From Syntrophales bacterium (lineage in GTDB: Bacteria; Desulfobacterota; Syntrophia; Syntrophales; UBA2210), in the NCBI GenBank assembly GCA_028718565.1, contig JAQULO010000013.1:1-38821 (forward strand): a stretch of 38,821 nucleotides of DNA, written 5' to 3'. The notes below the pieces were generated by a model, which did no database searches, was not told the DNA's origin, and saw only the letters and a program-made list of their open reading frames with translations. The translations under genes were made by a program, and so were the position numbers. Shown here piece by piece: positions 1 through 8,452 of the stretch. The stretch's first letter is position 1. Each line of letters opens with the position of its first letter.

Positions 1-1
1 A

Positions 2-64
2 AGCGTATGGGGTTCGGGAAGCACCTTCTGTTTTTCCCTGCCCGACGAAAGGGACATTGCATGA
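2..64 (+). CDS. Histidine kinase, C-terminal end only (partial)
   Basis: Reading frame 2 is open from the window edge to a TGA at 62-64 and ends in WGSGSTFCFSLP followed by eight residues. This matches the G2 box at the end of HATPase_c domains (G-x-GSTF-x-F-x-LP), so it is the tail of a sensor histidine kinase whose body lies outside the window. Its stop codon overlaps the ATG of the next gene (ATGA at 61-64), which implies translational coupling to the receiver protein that follows. Only 20 residues are visible; the family call rests on this motif and the context. Confidence 0.7.
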   Translation, partial: SVWGSGSTFCFSLPDERDIA

Positions 65-432
65 AAGGAAAAATCCTTGTAATCGAAGACAACGAGCGGA
101 ATCTGTATCTTGTCAGGTTCATTCTTGAGCGGAATGGCTATGAAGTCTTCGCCGCGCCGGATGGGCAATCGGGAATCGAAATGGTAACTTCGCTCAAACC
201 CGACGTGATCCTCCTTGATATCCAACTACCGGGAATGGACGGTTACGCCGTCGCCCGCAACTTACGGAAGAATCCGGACCTCGCAGACATCCCCATCGTC
301 GCGGTGACCTCCTACGCCATGCCCGGCGATCGGGGAAAGGTAATGGAGGCTGGCTGCAACGGATATATAGAAAAACCGATCGATCCTGACACTTTCATAA
401 CACAAGTTGAACAACACCTCCCGCACGGATGA
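61..432 (+). CDS. Stand-alone response regulator receiver protein (CheY/DivK-like)
   Basis: A 123-residue single REC domain with no output domain. The acidic pair E9-D10, the phospho-acceptor D53 in the motif LLDIQLPGMDG, the Thr/Ser-Tyr switch region (VTSYAM) and the conserved lysine in EKPID are all visible. The start at 61 is preceded by AAAGGGA at 48-54; an upstream ATG at 7 lies inside the kinase gene and is less likely. It would accept phosphate from the truncated kinase just upstream, whose stop overlaps its start, and may pass it on by protein contact as DivK-type regulators do. The HD-GYP gene starts 13 bp downstream, so the three probably form one signalling operon. The cellular output is unknown. 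Confidence 0.9.
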   Translation: MKGKILVIEDNERNLYLVRFILERNGYEVFAAPDGQSGIEMVTSLKPDVILLDIQLPGMDGYAVARNLRKNPDLADIPIVAVTSYAMPGDRGKVMEAGCNGYIEKPIDPDTFITQVEQHLPHG

Positions 433-445
433 AAGGAGAGTGATA

Positions 446-2296
446 ATGATAACAAGAGTTTTGATTGTTGACGATAACAGCACCAGTCTGTACATGCTGG
501 AAAGCCTGCTGAAGGGATACGGCATGGAAGTGACCGCAGCGGAAAACGGCAAGGATGCCTTGGAAAAAGCCCGGCTCAACCCTCCGGACCTGATCGTCAC
601 CGATATTCTGATGCCGGTGATGGACGGCTACGCCTTGTGCCGCCAGTGGAAATCGGATGAAACCCTGAAACCTATACCCCTGGTATTTTACACCGCCACG
701 TATACCGAACCGAAAGACGAGGCCTTCGCGCTGAGCCTCGGGGCCGACCGATTCATTCTCAAGCCCCAGGAACCGGATATTTTTATGAATATGTTAAAAG
801 AGGTGTTTGAAGAAGGCTATTCGACGCGGCAGGCGGCGACCAAGCCCCTCGGGGAGGAGATGGAGTTCTTCAGGCGGCACAACGAAATCCTCTTTAACAA
901 GCTTGAAAAGAAGATGCTGGATCTGGAAACTGCCAATCAGAGGCTCAGGGCGTCGGAGGAGCGGTATCGGCTGAGTTTCGAATATGCAACGGATGTTATC
1001 TGTACGGTCGGCGCCGACCTCATTATTTCCACCATGTCTCCGAGCATTCAAAGGCTAATGGGGCTCAAACCCCAAGATTTCATCGGCCGCCCCGTTTCCG
1101 ACTTGAAAAAGTTCCTTGCGCCGAAATCGTTCGAGCAAATTATGGTCAACATACATCGAATTTTACAGGGCGAAATCATCCCGTCGGCGACATATGAGTT
1201 TCTCACAGAGAAAGGAACCGCGGTATACAGCGAAATCAGCGGATCCCCGATTACACGCGACGGCAAGATCGTCGGCATGATTTCCGTCGCCCGCGACGTC
1301 ACCGAACGGATGCGGACGGATGCGGCGTTGCAGGAAAGCGAGTTGCTTTTCAGGAAAGTGTTTGAAGACCATGCAGCGGTTAAGCTGATCATCGATCCGG
1401 ATACCGGGAATATCATCGATGTCAACAAAGCAGCGGTAGTTTTCTATGGGTGGTCAAGTGAACAACTCAAACAGATGAAGATTCAAGAGATCAACACACT
1501 TGCGCCTGAAGAGGTCAAAAAAGAAATGGAAAAGGTCAGGGCTGAAAAAAGAATCCATTTCGAATTCCGCCACAGGCGGGCCGATGGTTCCGTTCGGGAT
1601 GTGGATGTGTTCAGCAGCAAGATCAAAGTAAATAAAAAAGATCTCCTCCATTCCATTGTTTACGACATCACTGCCCGCAAACAGGCGGAAGAAAAACTCA
1701 AAGATACCCTTGAGAGTCTCAGGAAGGCGGTGGAAACGACCATCCAGGTCATGGTGTCCACTGTGGAGACACGAGATCCCTATACCGCCGGCCACCAGTT
1801 CCGGTCCGCGGACCTGGCCCGCGCCATTGCCACGGAGATAGGATTGCCCCAGGAGAAAACCGATGGCATCTTCATGGCGGGTTCCATCCATGACATCGGG
1901 AAACTATCCATCCCTGCAGAGATATTGTCCAAGCCGGCAAAACTGACGAACACTGAGTTTTCCCTGATCAAGGAACACCCCCTGAAGGGGTGTGAGATAC
2001 TGAAAAACGTGGAGTCGCCATGGCCCCTGGCGGAGATCGTCTATGAGCACCACGAGCGAATGAATGGTTCCGGCTATCCACGAAATCTGAAGGGGAATAA
2101 GATCCTTATAGAGGCCCGCATCCTCGCCGTTGCCGACGTGGTGGAAGCCATGGCCTCCCACCGGCCTTACCGTCCCGCCCGTGGAGTAGATGCGGCACTG
2201 GATGAGATTGCCAGGAATAGAGATATTCTCTATGACCCGGAGGTTGTGGACGCCTGCCTGCGGCTTTTTCATGAAAAGGGATATAAATTTCAATGA
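446..2296 (+). CDS. Response regulator with REC, two PAS domains and HD-GYP phosphodiesterase
   Basis: A 616-residue protein. Residues 1-125 are a receiver domain (D53 in VTDILMPVMDG), a helical linker reaches about 170, PAS domains follow at about 175-295 and 298-420, and an HD-GYP domain occupies about 440-610. The HD pair (H482 in SIHDIGKL), the HHE at 535-537 and the GYP at 543-545 are intact, so cyclic-di-GMP hydrolysis is expected from the family. The start at 446 has GAAAGGAGAG at 431-440; the upstream in-frame ATG at 407 overlaps the preceding gene and has no comparable site. No membrane segment is seen, so it acts in the cytoplasm. Signals could enter by phosphorylation and by PAS ligand or redox sensing. 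Confidence 0.92.
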   Translation: MITRVLIVDDNSTSLYMLESLLKGYGMEVTAAENGKDALEKARLNPPDLIVTDILMPVMDGYALCRQWKSDETLKPIPLVFYTATYTEPKDEAFALSLGADRFILKPQEPDIFMNMLKEVFEEGYSTRQAATKPLGEEMEFFRRHNEILFNKLEKKMLDLETANQRLRASEERYRLSFEYATDVICTVGADLIISTMSPSIQRLMGLKPQDFIGRPVSDLKKFLAPKSFEQIMVNIHRILQGEIIPSATYEFLTEKGTAVYSEISGSPITRDGKIVGMISVARDVTERMRTDAALQESELLFRKVFEDHAAVKLIIDPDTGNIIDVNKAAVVFYGWSSEQLKQMKIQEINTLAPEEVKKEMEKVRAEKRIHFEFRHRRADGSVRDVDVFSSKIKVNKKDLLHSIVYDITARKQAEEKLKDTLESLRKAVETTIQVMVSTVETRDPYTAGHQFRSADLARAIATEIGLPQEKTDGIFMAGSIHDIGKLSIPAEILSKPAKLTNTEFSLIKEHPLKGCEILKNVESPWPLAEIVYEHHERMNGSGYPRNLKGNKILIEARILAVADVVEAMASHRPYRPARGVDAALDEIARNRDILYDPEVVDACLRLFHEKGYKFQ

Positions 2297-2684
2297 TACC
2301 TTCATGCGTCATCAACCTTAATCCTCTATTATCCGGGGGACGACAAATGAAGGAGGGGGATAAGACAAAGTTAAAACAGTCCATTCTGAGCGCCGAGGTT
2401 TCCTACGGTAAGAACGTCATCTGATAAGAAATTCCCTTTTCATGAGTCAAGGATGAAGGGGCCAAACGGATAAGTTCTAAGTGTTCCTACTCTGGTCGCC
2501 ATCTTGTTATCACGACAACGGTCAAACGGTGTGCTGGCCCTTTGTTCATGATACCTTTGATAAGAGAAAGTTCAAATAATTCTTGACATTATCTCCATGA
2601 CTACCATACAGTTTTTTCAAAGATTCACTTTTGTATGTATGCCGATACCAGCAGACAGCAGAACCTTGAAAGGAGGAATATCCC
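2297..2684. other. Intergenic region with a possible vestigial small ORF
   Basis: This 388-bp gap holds a 25-codon ORF at 2347-2424 beginning MKEGDKTKLKQSI. The opening resembles the start of many deltaproteobacterial PAS sensor kinases (MK..DKTKEQL type), so it may be the stump of a lost kinase gene; this is a weak inference. The rest shows no coding signal. A promoter-like pair lies at 2583-2612. Confidence 0.3.
2583..2612 (+). promoter_or_regulatory. Putative sigma70-type promoter for the secreted protein gene
   Basis: TTGACA at 2583-2588, an 18-bp spacer and TACAGT at 2607-2612 (4 of 6 matches to TATAAT). It sits about 73 bp before the start at 2685 in a non-coding region. The -35 is perfect and the -10 is weak. 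Confidence 0.4.
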
Positions 2685-4001
2685 ATGATTGAGTCGAGGC
2701 GTCATCGTGTATTTCTTTTTGTGCTGATAACCCTGTTCCTTCCCGTCTGTGCGTGGGGAGCGGTTGTCCCCGCAGCGGTCGTCGCCAAGGTCGGAGATAT
2801 CCATCCGGGTGCCGGCGGCGATCCCATTTCCACCATCAATTTGGCATTTACAAACGGGCAGGGTCAGCTGGGTTTTATCGGGTCCGTAATGCGAACCACC
2901 GGCTCGGACGCCTTCGTCTGGTACAACAGCGGCTTCGTGTGGTTCAACAGCAATAATGCGTTATTGACTGGCGCAGAATACGACATGGGGATCGGCAACG
3001 ACGGACACTACATCTACAGTCCCTCGTACGGTGGGAATGACGCTGTCTGGACGCACGACGGGCTCCTGCTGGCGAAGGGTGCATCCAGCCCGGGGATGGC
3101 CGACAAGTGGGTGACGTTCAACAGCCGCCCTTCCATGCTCCCCGACGGCACGGCCTACTGGGTTGCCGGCTGGACCGGTGTTGAAGGTACATCTACTTCC
3201 GAGGGCCGCGTGCTCTACCGCAGCGCCGATACGGCAACCCCGGTCATCACGACGGTCTTCAAGTCGGGGGATCAGATCGGAGGGGTTACCCTTGACGCTC
3301 CTAATGGGATTGGCTTTGATTATATGGTTTCAGACAACGACCTCCACCACATCCACGCCCTTCTGATGGAAACCGATGACGTCACCGTCACCACCTCGAA
3401 CGACGGATTTATCTATATGGACGGCACCCTGGTGGCCCGCGAAGCGAGCCCGGCCTCCGGCGGCACGGGAGGAGAAAACTGGGACAACTTTGACAAGGTC
3501 GGCATCAGCAACATCGGCAACTATCTCTTTTCCGGGGACACGGACGGCGACATCACTACGGACGAATTTATCGCTTACAACGGCACGATCAGCCTGCGCG
3601 AGGGCCAGACGGTGGATAGTATCGAGCTTGCCACCCCCGCTACCGTGCAGGGCTTGGCAATCAACAACAGAAACCAGGCCGTTCACCTGTGGACGGTCGG
3701 GGACGGTGGAAAGCACCTCTTCTTTGCACGAAACACCGCCAACCTGGCCGGGTCCGTTAGGGTGCTTTCCACCGGTGACATGATCGATGTGAACGGTGAT
3801 GGCGTCCGAGATTACACCGTAACCGATTTTCTGTCGAACACCGGCGGGATGCGTTACGGCGCCTGGCTTGCCGAAGATGGCAACTTTTTCGTGGATGTAG
3901 ACATTGACGACGGCGGCGGCGCCGTGGAGGCGATTATCCGCATATCGCTGCCCTTTAATCCCGGCAATCCGGCTCTACCCCTGCTTCTGCTCGGAGATTA
4001 A
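2685..4001 (+). CDS. Secreted hypothetical protein, NxxGxxAF-repeat-like, no anchor seen
   Basis: A 438-residue protein with a classic signal peptide: basic MIESRRHR, a hydrophobic stretch, then a likely cleavage after CAWGA. The mature part is rich in Gly, Asp, Asn and aromatic residues and repeats units of the kind NGQGQLGFIGSV and NNRNQAVHLW. These resemble the choice-of-anchor proteins with tandem NxxGxxAF repeats, which are predicted beta-propeller-like exported proteins. Acidic Asp-Gly stretches (DVNGDGVRD, DGDITTDE) could bind calcium. The C-terminus ends in a hydrophobic PALPLLLL stretch plus GD, with no PEP-CTERM or LPxTG sorting motif and no basic tail. The start has AAAGGAGG just upstream. 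It is monocistronic; its function is unknown. Confidence 0.7.
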   Translation: MIESRRHRVFLFVLITLFLPVCAWGAVVPAAVVAKVGDIHPGAGGDPISTINLAFTNGQGQLGFIGSVMRTTGSDAFVWYNSGFVWFNSNNALLTGAEYDMGIGNDGHYIYSPSYGGNDAVWTHDGLLLAKGASSPGMADKWVTFNSRPSMLPDGTAYWVAGWTGVEGTSTSEGRVLYRSADTATPVITTVFKSGDQIGGVTLDAPNGIGFDYMVSDNDLHHIHALLMETDDVTVTTSNDGFIYMDGTLVAREASPASGGTGGENWDNFDKVGISNIGNYLFSGDTDGDITTDEFIAYNGTISLREGQTVDSIELATPATVQGLAINNRNQAVHLWTVGDGGKHLFFARNTANLAGSVRVLSTGDMIDVNGDGVRDYTVTDFLSNTGGMRYGAWLAEDGNFFVDVDIDDGGGAVEAIIRISLPFNPGNPALPLLLLGD

Positions 4002-4318
4002 CTTTTTTCTTTCGCAGGTAAGCTGAAAAAAGAGGACGAGTAACACGGGACGAGCCTTTGATCTACTCGTGATTTCCACTACCCTCTGTTCTGCGGTCAT
4101 GTATTCTTCTTGTCTTTTTTATAAGAACTTTCTTTTCGTGGGGTGAAGTATTGGAACCGCGGTCTTGTATGTCGAGGCAATCTTGACCGAATAATCTGGC
4201 CGTTGGTTAGTTCTGCTGTGAAATCAAGCATTTTCTTAAAGGAGGACGCTTGCTGACTTCAGAAGGAAGTTACAAATACGATCTGATCCCACAAACCCCA
4301 GACTCAAGAACCTGCACC

Positions 4319-4373
4319 TTCATCCCGCATTCAATGGTCTGCCCCGATCAGCTTACGTGAAGACTCGTATTTG
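4319..4373. repeat. 55-bp interspersed repeat, copy A
   Basis: Begins TTCATCCCGCATTCAATGG and matches 6172-6226 at 45 of 55 positions without gaps; 29 of the first 31 bases are identical. Both copies point the same way and flank the nfeD/stomatin operon. Read on the minus strand, both can encode SGQ(T/A)IECGMK, so they may be fragments of a once-coding element. Confidence 0.7.
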
Positions 4374-4412
4374 TTGTTACTAAGGCTGATCTTGATCAAA
4401 TATCAATAAAAA

Positions 4413-4440
4413 TATCCCCATGATATTACTCATGGGGATA
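4413..4440 (-). terminator. Rho-independent terminator of the nfeD-stomatin operon
   Basis: A perfect 11-bp stem (TATCCCCATGA, loop 4424-4429, TCATGGGGATA). On the minus strand it is followed by TTTTTATT. It begins 17 bp after the stop of the stomatin gene. Confidence 0.85.
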
Positions 4441-4457
4441 GTATTGATGAGGTCATC

Positions 4458-5375
4458 TTATTTGGTTTCCCGCACCGTGGCCATGGCAGTGGCAATAAGA
4501 CCGGCAACGTCAGCAACGTTACTGGGCATGATAACCGTGTTTGTCGTTTTAGCAAGGTTGCCGAACTGCACAATGTACTGCTCCGCCAGTCGCATATTGA
4601 GAGCTTCGATTCCACCGTCATCCTTGATAGCGGCGGCCACCTTGCTAATCCCCTCGCCTGTCGCCTTAGCGATCAGCTCAATACGTTTTGCATCGGCTTC
4701 GGCCACAAGTGTGACTTGCGCCGCCTTGCCTTGGGCCTCGTTGATCTGCTTCTGCTTTTCGCCTTCAGATTGATTGATCATGCTCTGCCGTAAACCTTCG
4801 GACGTGGCAATGTTGGCCCGTTTCTGGCGCTCGGCTGTCATCTGGGCCTCCATGGCCTCTTTCACCGACACGGGCGGTGTAATGTCCTTGATCTCATAGC
4901 GGAGCACTTTCACGCCCCACGAAAGTGCGGCCTGGTCAATGGCGTCGATCACTTCCGTGTTGATTTTTTCCCGCTCCTCGAAGGTTTTATCGAGGTCGAT
5001 CTTGCCAATAGCTGAACGCAGGGTTGTTTGAGCCAGTTGCGAGGCCGCCCGGAGGTAATTGTCGATGCCGTAGGCGGCCTTTTTCGCGTCTTGAACCTCA
5101 AGGTAAATGAGACCATCCACCTCAACACTCACATTGTCTTTGGTGATGCAAATCTGAGCGGGGATATCCATCACCTGCTCCTTGAGACTGAATTTGTATG
5201 CGGCACGATCCATAAAGGGGATCAGAATATGAAAGCCGGCATCGAGGGCGCGATGAAACTTTCCCAGGCGCTCAACGATGACAGAACTTTTTTGAGGGAC
5301 AATGATGGCGCCTTTGAAGAGCACCACAACGACAAATACGGCAATGGCGATCAGTGCAACGAGCGTCGTAGTCAT
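4458..5375 (-). CDS. SPFH/stomatin-like membrane protease-associated protein (QmcA/paraslipin type)
   Basis: A 305-residue protein with an N-terminal membrane anchor (residues 3-25, TLVALIAIAVFVVVVLF) and then an SPFH/band-7 domain at about 27-190 (VPQKSSVIVERLGKF, GFHILIPFMDR). A long Glu/Gln/Lys/Ala coiled coil at about 195-255 contains AEADAKRIELIAKA, typical of stomatins and QmcA. It has the usual family length. The start has AAGGAGGAT about nine bases upstream. The partner nfeD lies upstream on the same strand; NfeD-stomatin pairs are a widespread conserved unit thought to organise membrane microdomains or membrane-protein quality control. A strong terminator follows the gene. The exact bacterial role is still debated. 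Confidence 0.9.
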   Translation of the reverse strand: MTTTLVALIAIAVFVVVVLFKGAIIVPQKSSVIVERLGKFHRALDAGFHILIPFMDRAAYKFSLKEQVMDIPAQICITKDNVSVEVDGLIYLEVQDAKKAAYGIDNYLRAASQLAQTTLRSAIGKIDLDKTFEEREKINTEVIDAIDQAALSWGVKVLRYEIKDITPPVSVKEAMEAQMTAERQKRANIATSEGLRQSMINQSEGEKQKQINEAQGKAAQVTLVAEADAKRIELIAKATGEGISKVAAAIKDDGGIEALNMRLAEQYIVQFGNLAKTTNTVIMPSNVADVAGLIATAMATVRETK

Positions 5376-5429
5376 AAATAATAATCCTCCTTGTTGTGTG
5401 TTTAGATGGTTCAGATTCAGGTGCAGCCA

Positions 5430-5440
5430 CCCCCCCCCCC
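5430..5440. repeat. Homopolymeric tract of 11 C between nfeD and the stomatin gene
   Basis: Eleven consecutive C on the plus strand, followed directly by GCGGGG. It lies in the 107-bp gap inside the operon, in the transcribed leader of the stomatin gene. Such tracts are slippage-prone and, with the adjacent G run, could form a C/G hairpin of variable length. Confidence 0.8.
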
Positions 5441-5482
5441 GCGGGGTGAAGACATATGAGCTTTATCCCTCAGAGCGTTATT

Positions 5483-5947
5483 TTAAATACGCGAGACACC
5501 TTTAATCTTGAGGCAAGATCGATTGGCTTTGTCCACACCTATGATTTCAGCATCAGATCCGGCAGGAATTCGATCTTCCGAGACTGCGTCCCACATGGTT
5601 CCGCGAAAACGCACCCGCCCTATATGTCCAGCCTCCAGATCCTGGTCGAGAGCTATACGCGCTCCCAAGAAGACATTTTCCATATCCTCGGTCTCCTGGC
5701 CTTCGCTACGTCCGACAAAGACGCTCATGGCCACTTTCCTCAATGTCATCAGAGACGCGACTGATACTATTACAAAAACGGCCACTTGCGCTGAATAGGC
5801 GTCTGGGGAGAATAACGCAACGACTGAGGCGCCCCAACACCCCAATCCAAAAAAGATTATCACAAAACCGGGAATTGCAAGCTCGGCGAGCATGACGGCG
5901 ATACCTGCCACGAACCAGACGAGCCAAGGCGAAAACGTAAGGTCCAT
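5483..5947 (-). CDS. NfeD-like integral membrane protein
   Basis: About 154 residues with two to three N-terminal hydrophobic segments (VWFVAGIAVMLAELAIPGF, IIFFGLGCW, QVAVFVIVSVASLMTL). A C-terminal soluble OB-fold-like part runs from about 85 to 154 (GRVRFRGTMWDAVSEDRIPAGSDAEIIGV), typical of the NfeD C-terminal domain. This is the short NfeD form without the N-terminal ClpP-like protease. An in-frame GTG at 5953 touches the AAGGGG ribosome site, so the ATG at 5947, about six bases further on, is preferred. It is the first gene of a two-gene operon with the stomatin, and the two are expected to work as partners in the inner membrane. Confidence 0.85.
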   Translation of the reverse strand: MDLTFSPWLVWFVAGIAVMLAELAIPGFVIIFFGLGCWGASVVALFSPDAYSAQVAVFVIVSVASLMTLRKVAMSVFVGRSEGQETEDMENVFLGARIALDQDLEAGHIGRVRFRGTMWDAVSEDRIPAGSDAEIIGVDKANRSCLKIKGVSRI

Positions 5948-6012
5948 CCGCACCCCCTTTTGTTCGGGATATAAGAATAACTGTTGATAAAATGTTGATT
6001 TTTGACGACAGC

Positions 6013-6041
6013 AGTATAAGAAGGGCGGACCTATAAGTCAA
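6013..6041 (-). promoter_or_regulatory. Sigma70-type promoter of the nfeD-stomatin operon
   Basis: On the minus strand: TTGACT (6041-6036), a 17-bp spacer and TATACT (6018-6013). Both boxes match the consensus at 5 of 6 positions and the spacing is ideal. Transcription would begin near 6006, giving a leader of about 59 nt. Confidence 0.7.
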
Positions 6042-6171
6042 GGTAATGTTGGCTATGAAATATGGAGGTAGCTTAACAACTCATCGATGTGCCGAAGGTG
6101 TCATTTTTTTGAAAAATCGCTCCCCCTTCGCATGTTGCATGAGCGAAACAAAATATCAGGGAGTAGCATCT

Positions 6172-6226
6172 TTCATCCCGCATTCAATGGCCTGGCCCGA
6201 TCCGCCACCCTGAAGCTTTGTATTTG
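6172..6226. repeat. 55-bp interspersed repeat, copy B
   Basis: Ungapped match (45 of 55) to 4319-4373 in the same orientation. Together the copies bracket the nfeD/stomatin operon at a distance of about 1.85 kb. Confidence 0.7.
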
Positions 6227-6574
6227 AGCTGAGATTTTGAGAAAATGCGTTTATGTTGCAGCTTTCTCTCCGGACTACGCAAGTGAGATCAAGAAAAAGA
6301 TGAACATTGCCGGTCATCAACGCCACCGGCAAACAAACGTTGTGGTATACCGTCGGATCTGTTGTTCTCCTCGGTAGCACCTGTTCGTTGAGGATCAGGA
6401 ATTTGTAGACACAGATGTGAAAAAAAAGTTAAGAACTCACCTGTCCGAACAAAAATGCGCCTCGGCTTTTTGGGGGTCCGCCCTCGTTCCGGTGCTTCGT
6501 CGAACGGAAATGTATGAGTAGGCCTCGACGGCTGTATTTTCGATTTTAAAGAAACAAAGTTGGAATTTGTCTCA

Positions 6575-8392
6575 ATGACCGGCAACCCACTTAAAAGTCT
6601 TAAAGATATCTTCGGGTACGAAACCTATCGGCCCCGGCAGCAGGAGATTATCGAGGGCCTCATCCAGGGCGAGGATGCCTTTGTCCTCATGCCGACGGGA
6701 GGCGGAAAATCTCTGTGTTACCAGATCCCGGCCCTCCATCGCCCGGGTGTCGGGATTGTCGTTTCCCCCCTCATCTCCCTGATGAAGGACCAGGTCGATG
6801 CGCTCCAGGCCTGCGGGGTGAAGGCGGCCTTTTACAATTCATCCCTGAAGGGCACCGAGGCCCGCCGCGTTCTGGCGATGCTCCATGCTGGAAAACTGGA
6901 CCTCCTCTATATCGCTCCGGAAAGATTGATCGGCGAGGATTTTATCCAGCGCCTCAAGGATATCCCCATCTCCCTTTTCGCGATTGACGAGGCCCACTGT
7001 ATTTCCCAATGGGGCCATGATTTCCGGCCCGAATACAGCCAGCTTGGCCGCCTGCGCAAGGTCTTCCCCACGATACCGATGATTGCCCTGACGGCGACGG
7101 CCGAATCCCACACCCGCCAGGACATCCTTGACCGGCTCCACCTCAGGCAGGCCCGGTGTTATATCGCAAGCTTCGACCGCCCCAATATCCGCTACACCGT
7201 TCTCGACAAGACCAAGCCCTTTCCGCAGCTCACGGACTTTCTGAAAAACCGCACGGGCGAGCCCGGTATCGTGTACTGTCTGAGCCGCAAACGCGTGGAC
7301 AGCCTGGCCTTAAAACTGAAGGAGGCTGGTTTCAATGCTGCGCCCTATCATGCAGGCCTGTCTGCGGCAGTGAGACAGAAGGTGCAGGAAGATTTTCTGC
7401 GGGACGATGTCCTGATTATGGTCGCGACTGTGGCCTTCGGCATGGGGATCGATAAATCCAACATCCGGTTCGTTGTCCATTACGACATCCCGAAAAACAT
7501 TGAAAGCTACTACCAGGAAACGGGTCGCGCCGGCCGCGACGGCCTGGCGGCGGAGGCCCTGCTTCTCTTCGGGTACGGCGATATCGCCATTGCCCGGAGT
7601 CTGATCGAAAATACGCACAATCAAGAGCGGAAGCGGATCGAGCTTCATAAACTGAATGCCATGGTTGCCTTCGCCGAGGCCTCAAGCTGCCGCCGCCGGA
7701 TACTCCTTGGCTATTTCGATGAACGGATGGAGGCGGACTGCGGCAACTGCGACACCTGCCTTCACCCGCCGGAAATGATCGATGTGACGGAAGATGCCCG
7801 GAAGGCCCTGTCCTGTGTCTACCGGGTGGGCCAGCGTTTCGGCATGGGCCATGTGATCGATGTGCTGCGCGGCTCCAAAAAGGAGCGAATCATGCAACTG
7901 GGGCACGACAGCCTTTCCACTTACGGGATCGGCGCCGACAAGGGCCAGGAGTACTGGGGCGGGCTTCTCCACAATCTCGTCTACGGGGGCTTTCTGCGGC
8001 AGGATGTGGGCAATTATTCGGTCCTCACTCTGACCGATGCGGCCTGGCCGGTCATGCGAGGGGAACAGACCCTGACCATGGCGGCGCCGCGGGTAAAGCC
8101 GGTCGGCGCAACAAAATCGACTCGCCGCAAGAACGGCGATACGGATTACGAGGAGGAACTCTTCAGCAGGCTCCGGACCCTGCGGAAAGCGATGGCAGAT
8201 GCAGCCGGGGTACCGCCGTTTGTCATATTCAGCGATAAATCACTGGTCGGGATGGCCGCCGCGCTGCCCACGGATGACGAGGCATTTCTGAACATCCATG
8301 GCGTCGGGACCCATAAGCTCGAACGCTACGGGGCGAAATTTCTTGCTGAGATACGTCGTTATCTGCAAGACAGGGAAGGACGGAAAGCATAG
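6575..8392 (+). CDS. recQ: ATP-dependent DNA helicase RecQ
   Basis: A 605-residue superfamily 2 helicase that unwinds DNA 3' to 5' in recombination and fork repair. Visible in order: the Q-motif region FGYETYRPRQQEII, Walker A PTGGGKS, Walker B IDEAHC with the aromatic-rich loop SQWGHDFRPEY, motif IV-VI sequences (GIVYCLSRK, ATVAFGMGIDKSNIRFVVHYD, YYQETGRAGRDG), the zinc cysteines (C in ASSCRRR, then CGNCDTC), an RQC winged helix, and a C-terminal HRDC domain (about 525-600). The length is normal. ATG 6575 is preferred; a TTG at 6560 would add five residues, and neither has a strong ribosome site. It is followed by slyX at a 60-bp gap. Confidence 0.95.
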   Translation: MTGNPLKSLKDIFGYETYRPRQQEIIEGLIQGEDAFVLMPTGGGKSLCYQIPALHRPGVGIVVSPLISLMKDQVDALQACGVKAAFYNSSLKGTEARRVLAMLHAGKLDLLYIAPERLIGEDFIQRLKDIPISLFAIDEAHCISQWGHDFRPEYSQLGRLRKVFPTIPMIALTATAESHTRQDILDRLHLRQARCYIASFDRPNIRYTVLDKTKPFPQLTDFLKNRTGEPGIVYCLSRKRVDSLALKLKEAGFNAAPYHAGLSAAVRQKVQEDFLRDDVLIMVATVAFGMGIDKSNIRFVVHYDIPKNIESYYQETGRAGRDGLAAEALLLFGYGDIAIARSLIENTHNQERKRIELHKLNAMVAFAEASSCRRRILLGYFDERMEADCGNCDTCLHPPEMIDVTEDARKALSCVYRVGQRFGMGHVIDVLRGSKKERIMQLGHDSLSTYGIGADKGQEYWGGLLHNLVYGGFLRQDVGNYSVLTLTDAAWPVMRGEQTLTMAAPRVKPVGATKSTRRKNGDTDYEEELFSRLRTLRKAMADAAGVPPFVIFSDKSLVGMAAALPTDDEAFLNIHGVGTHKLERYGAKFLAEIRRYLQDREGRKA

Positions 8393-8452
8393 AAAGAACG
8401 GTCATCATGGATATGGTTGCCGGGGTAATAAATACTTAGGGAGGTACATGTA

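Larger units (their letters stand above)
4002..4457. other. Intergenic region between convergent genes
   Basis: 456 bp without a convincing gene. It contains copy A of a 55-bp repeat (4319-4373) and the terminator of the stomatin operon (4413-4440). A small A/T-rich inverted repeat (CTTTTTTC ... GAAAAAAG) starts at 4003, just after the upstream stop, and might help end that transcript. Confidence 0.6.
5954..6574. other. Divergent intergenic region between nfeD and recQ
   Basis: About 620 bp. It holds the nfeD promoter (6013-6041) and copy B of the 55-bp repeat (6172-6226). I see no convincing gene in the remainder and no clear promoter for recQ. Confidence 0.6.
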
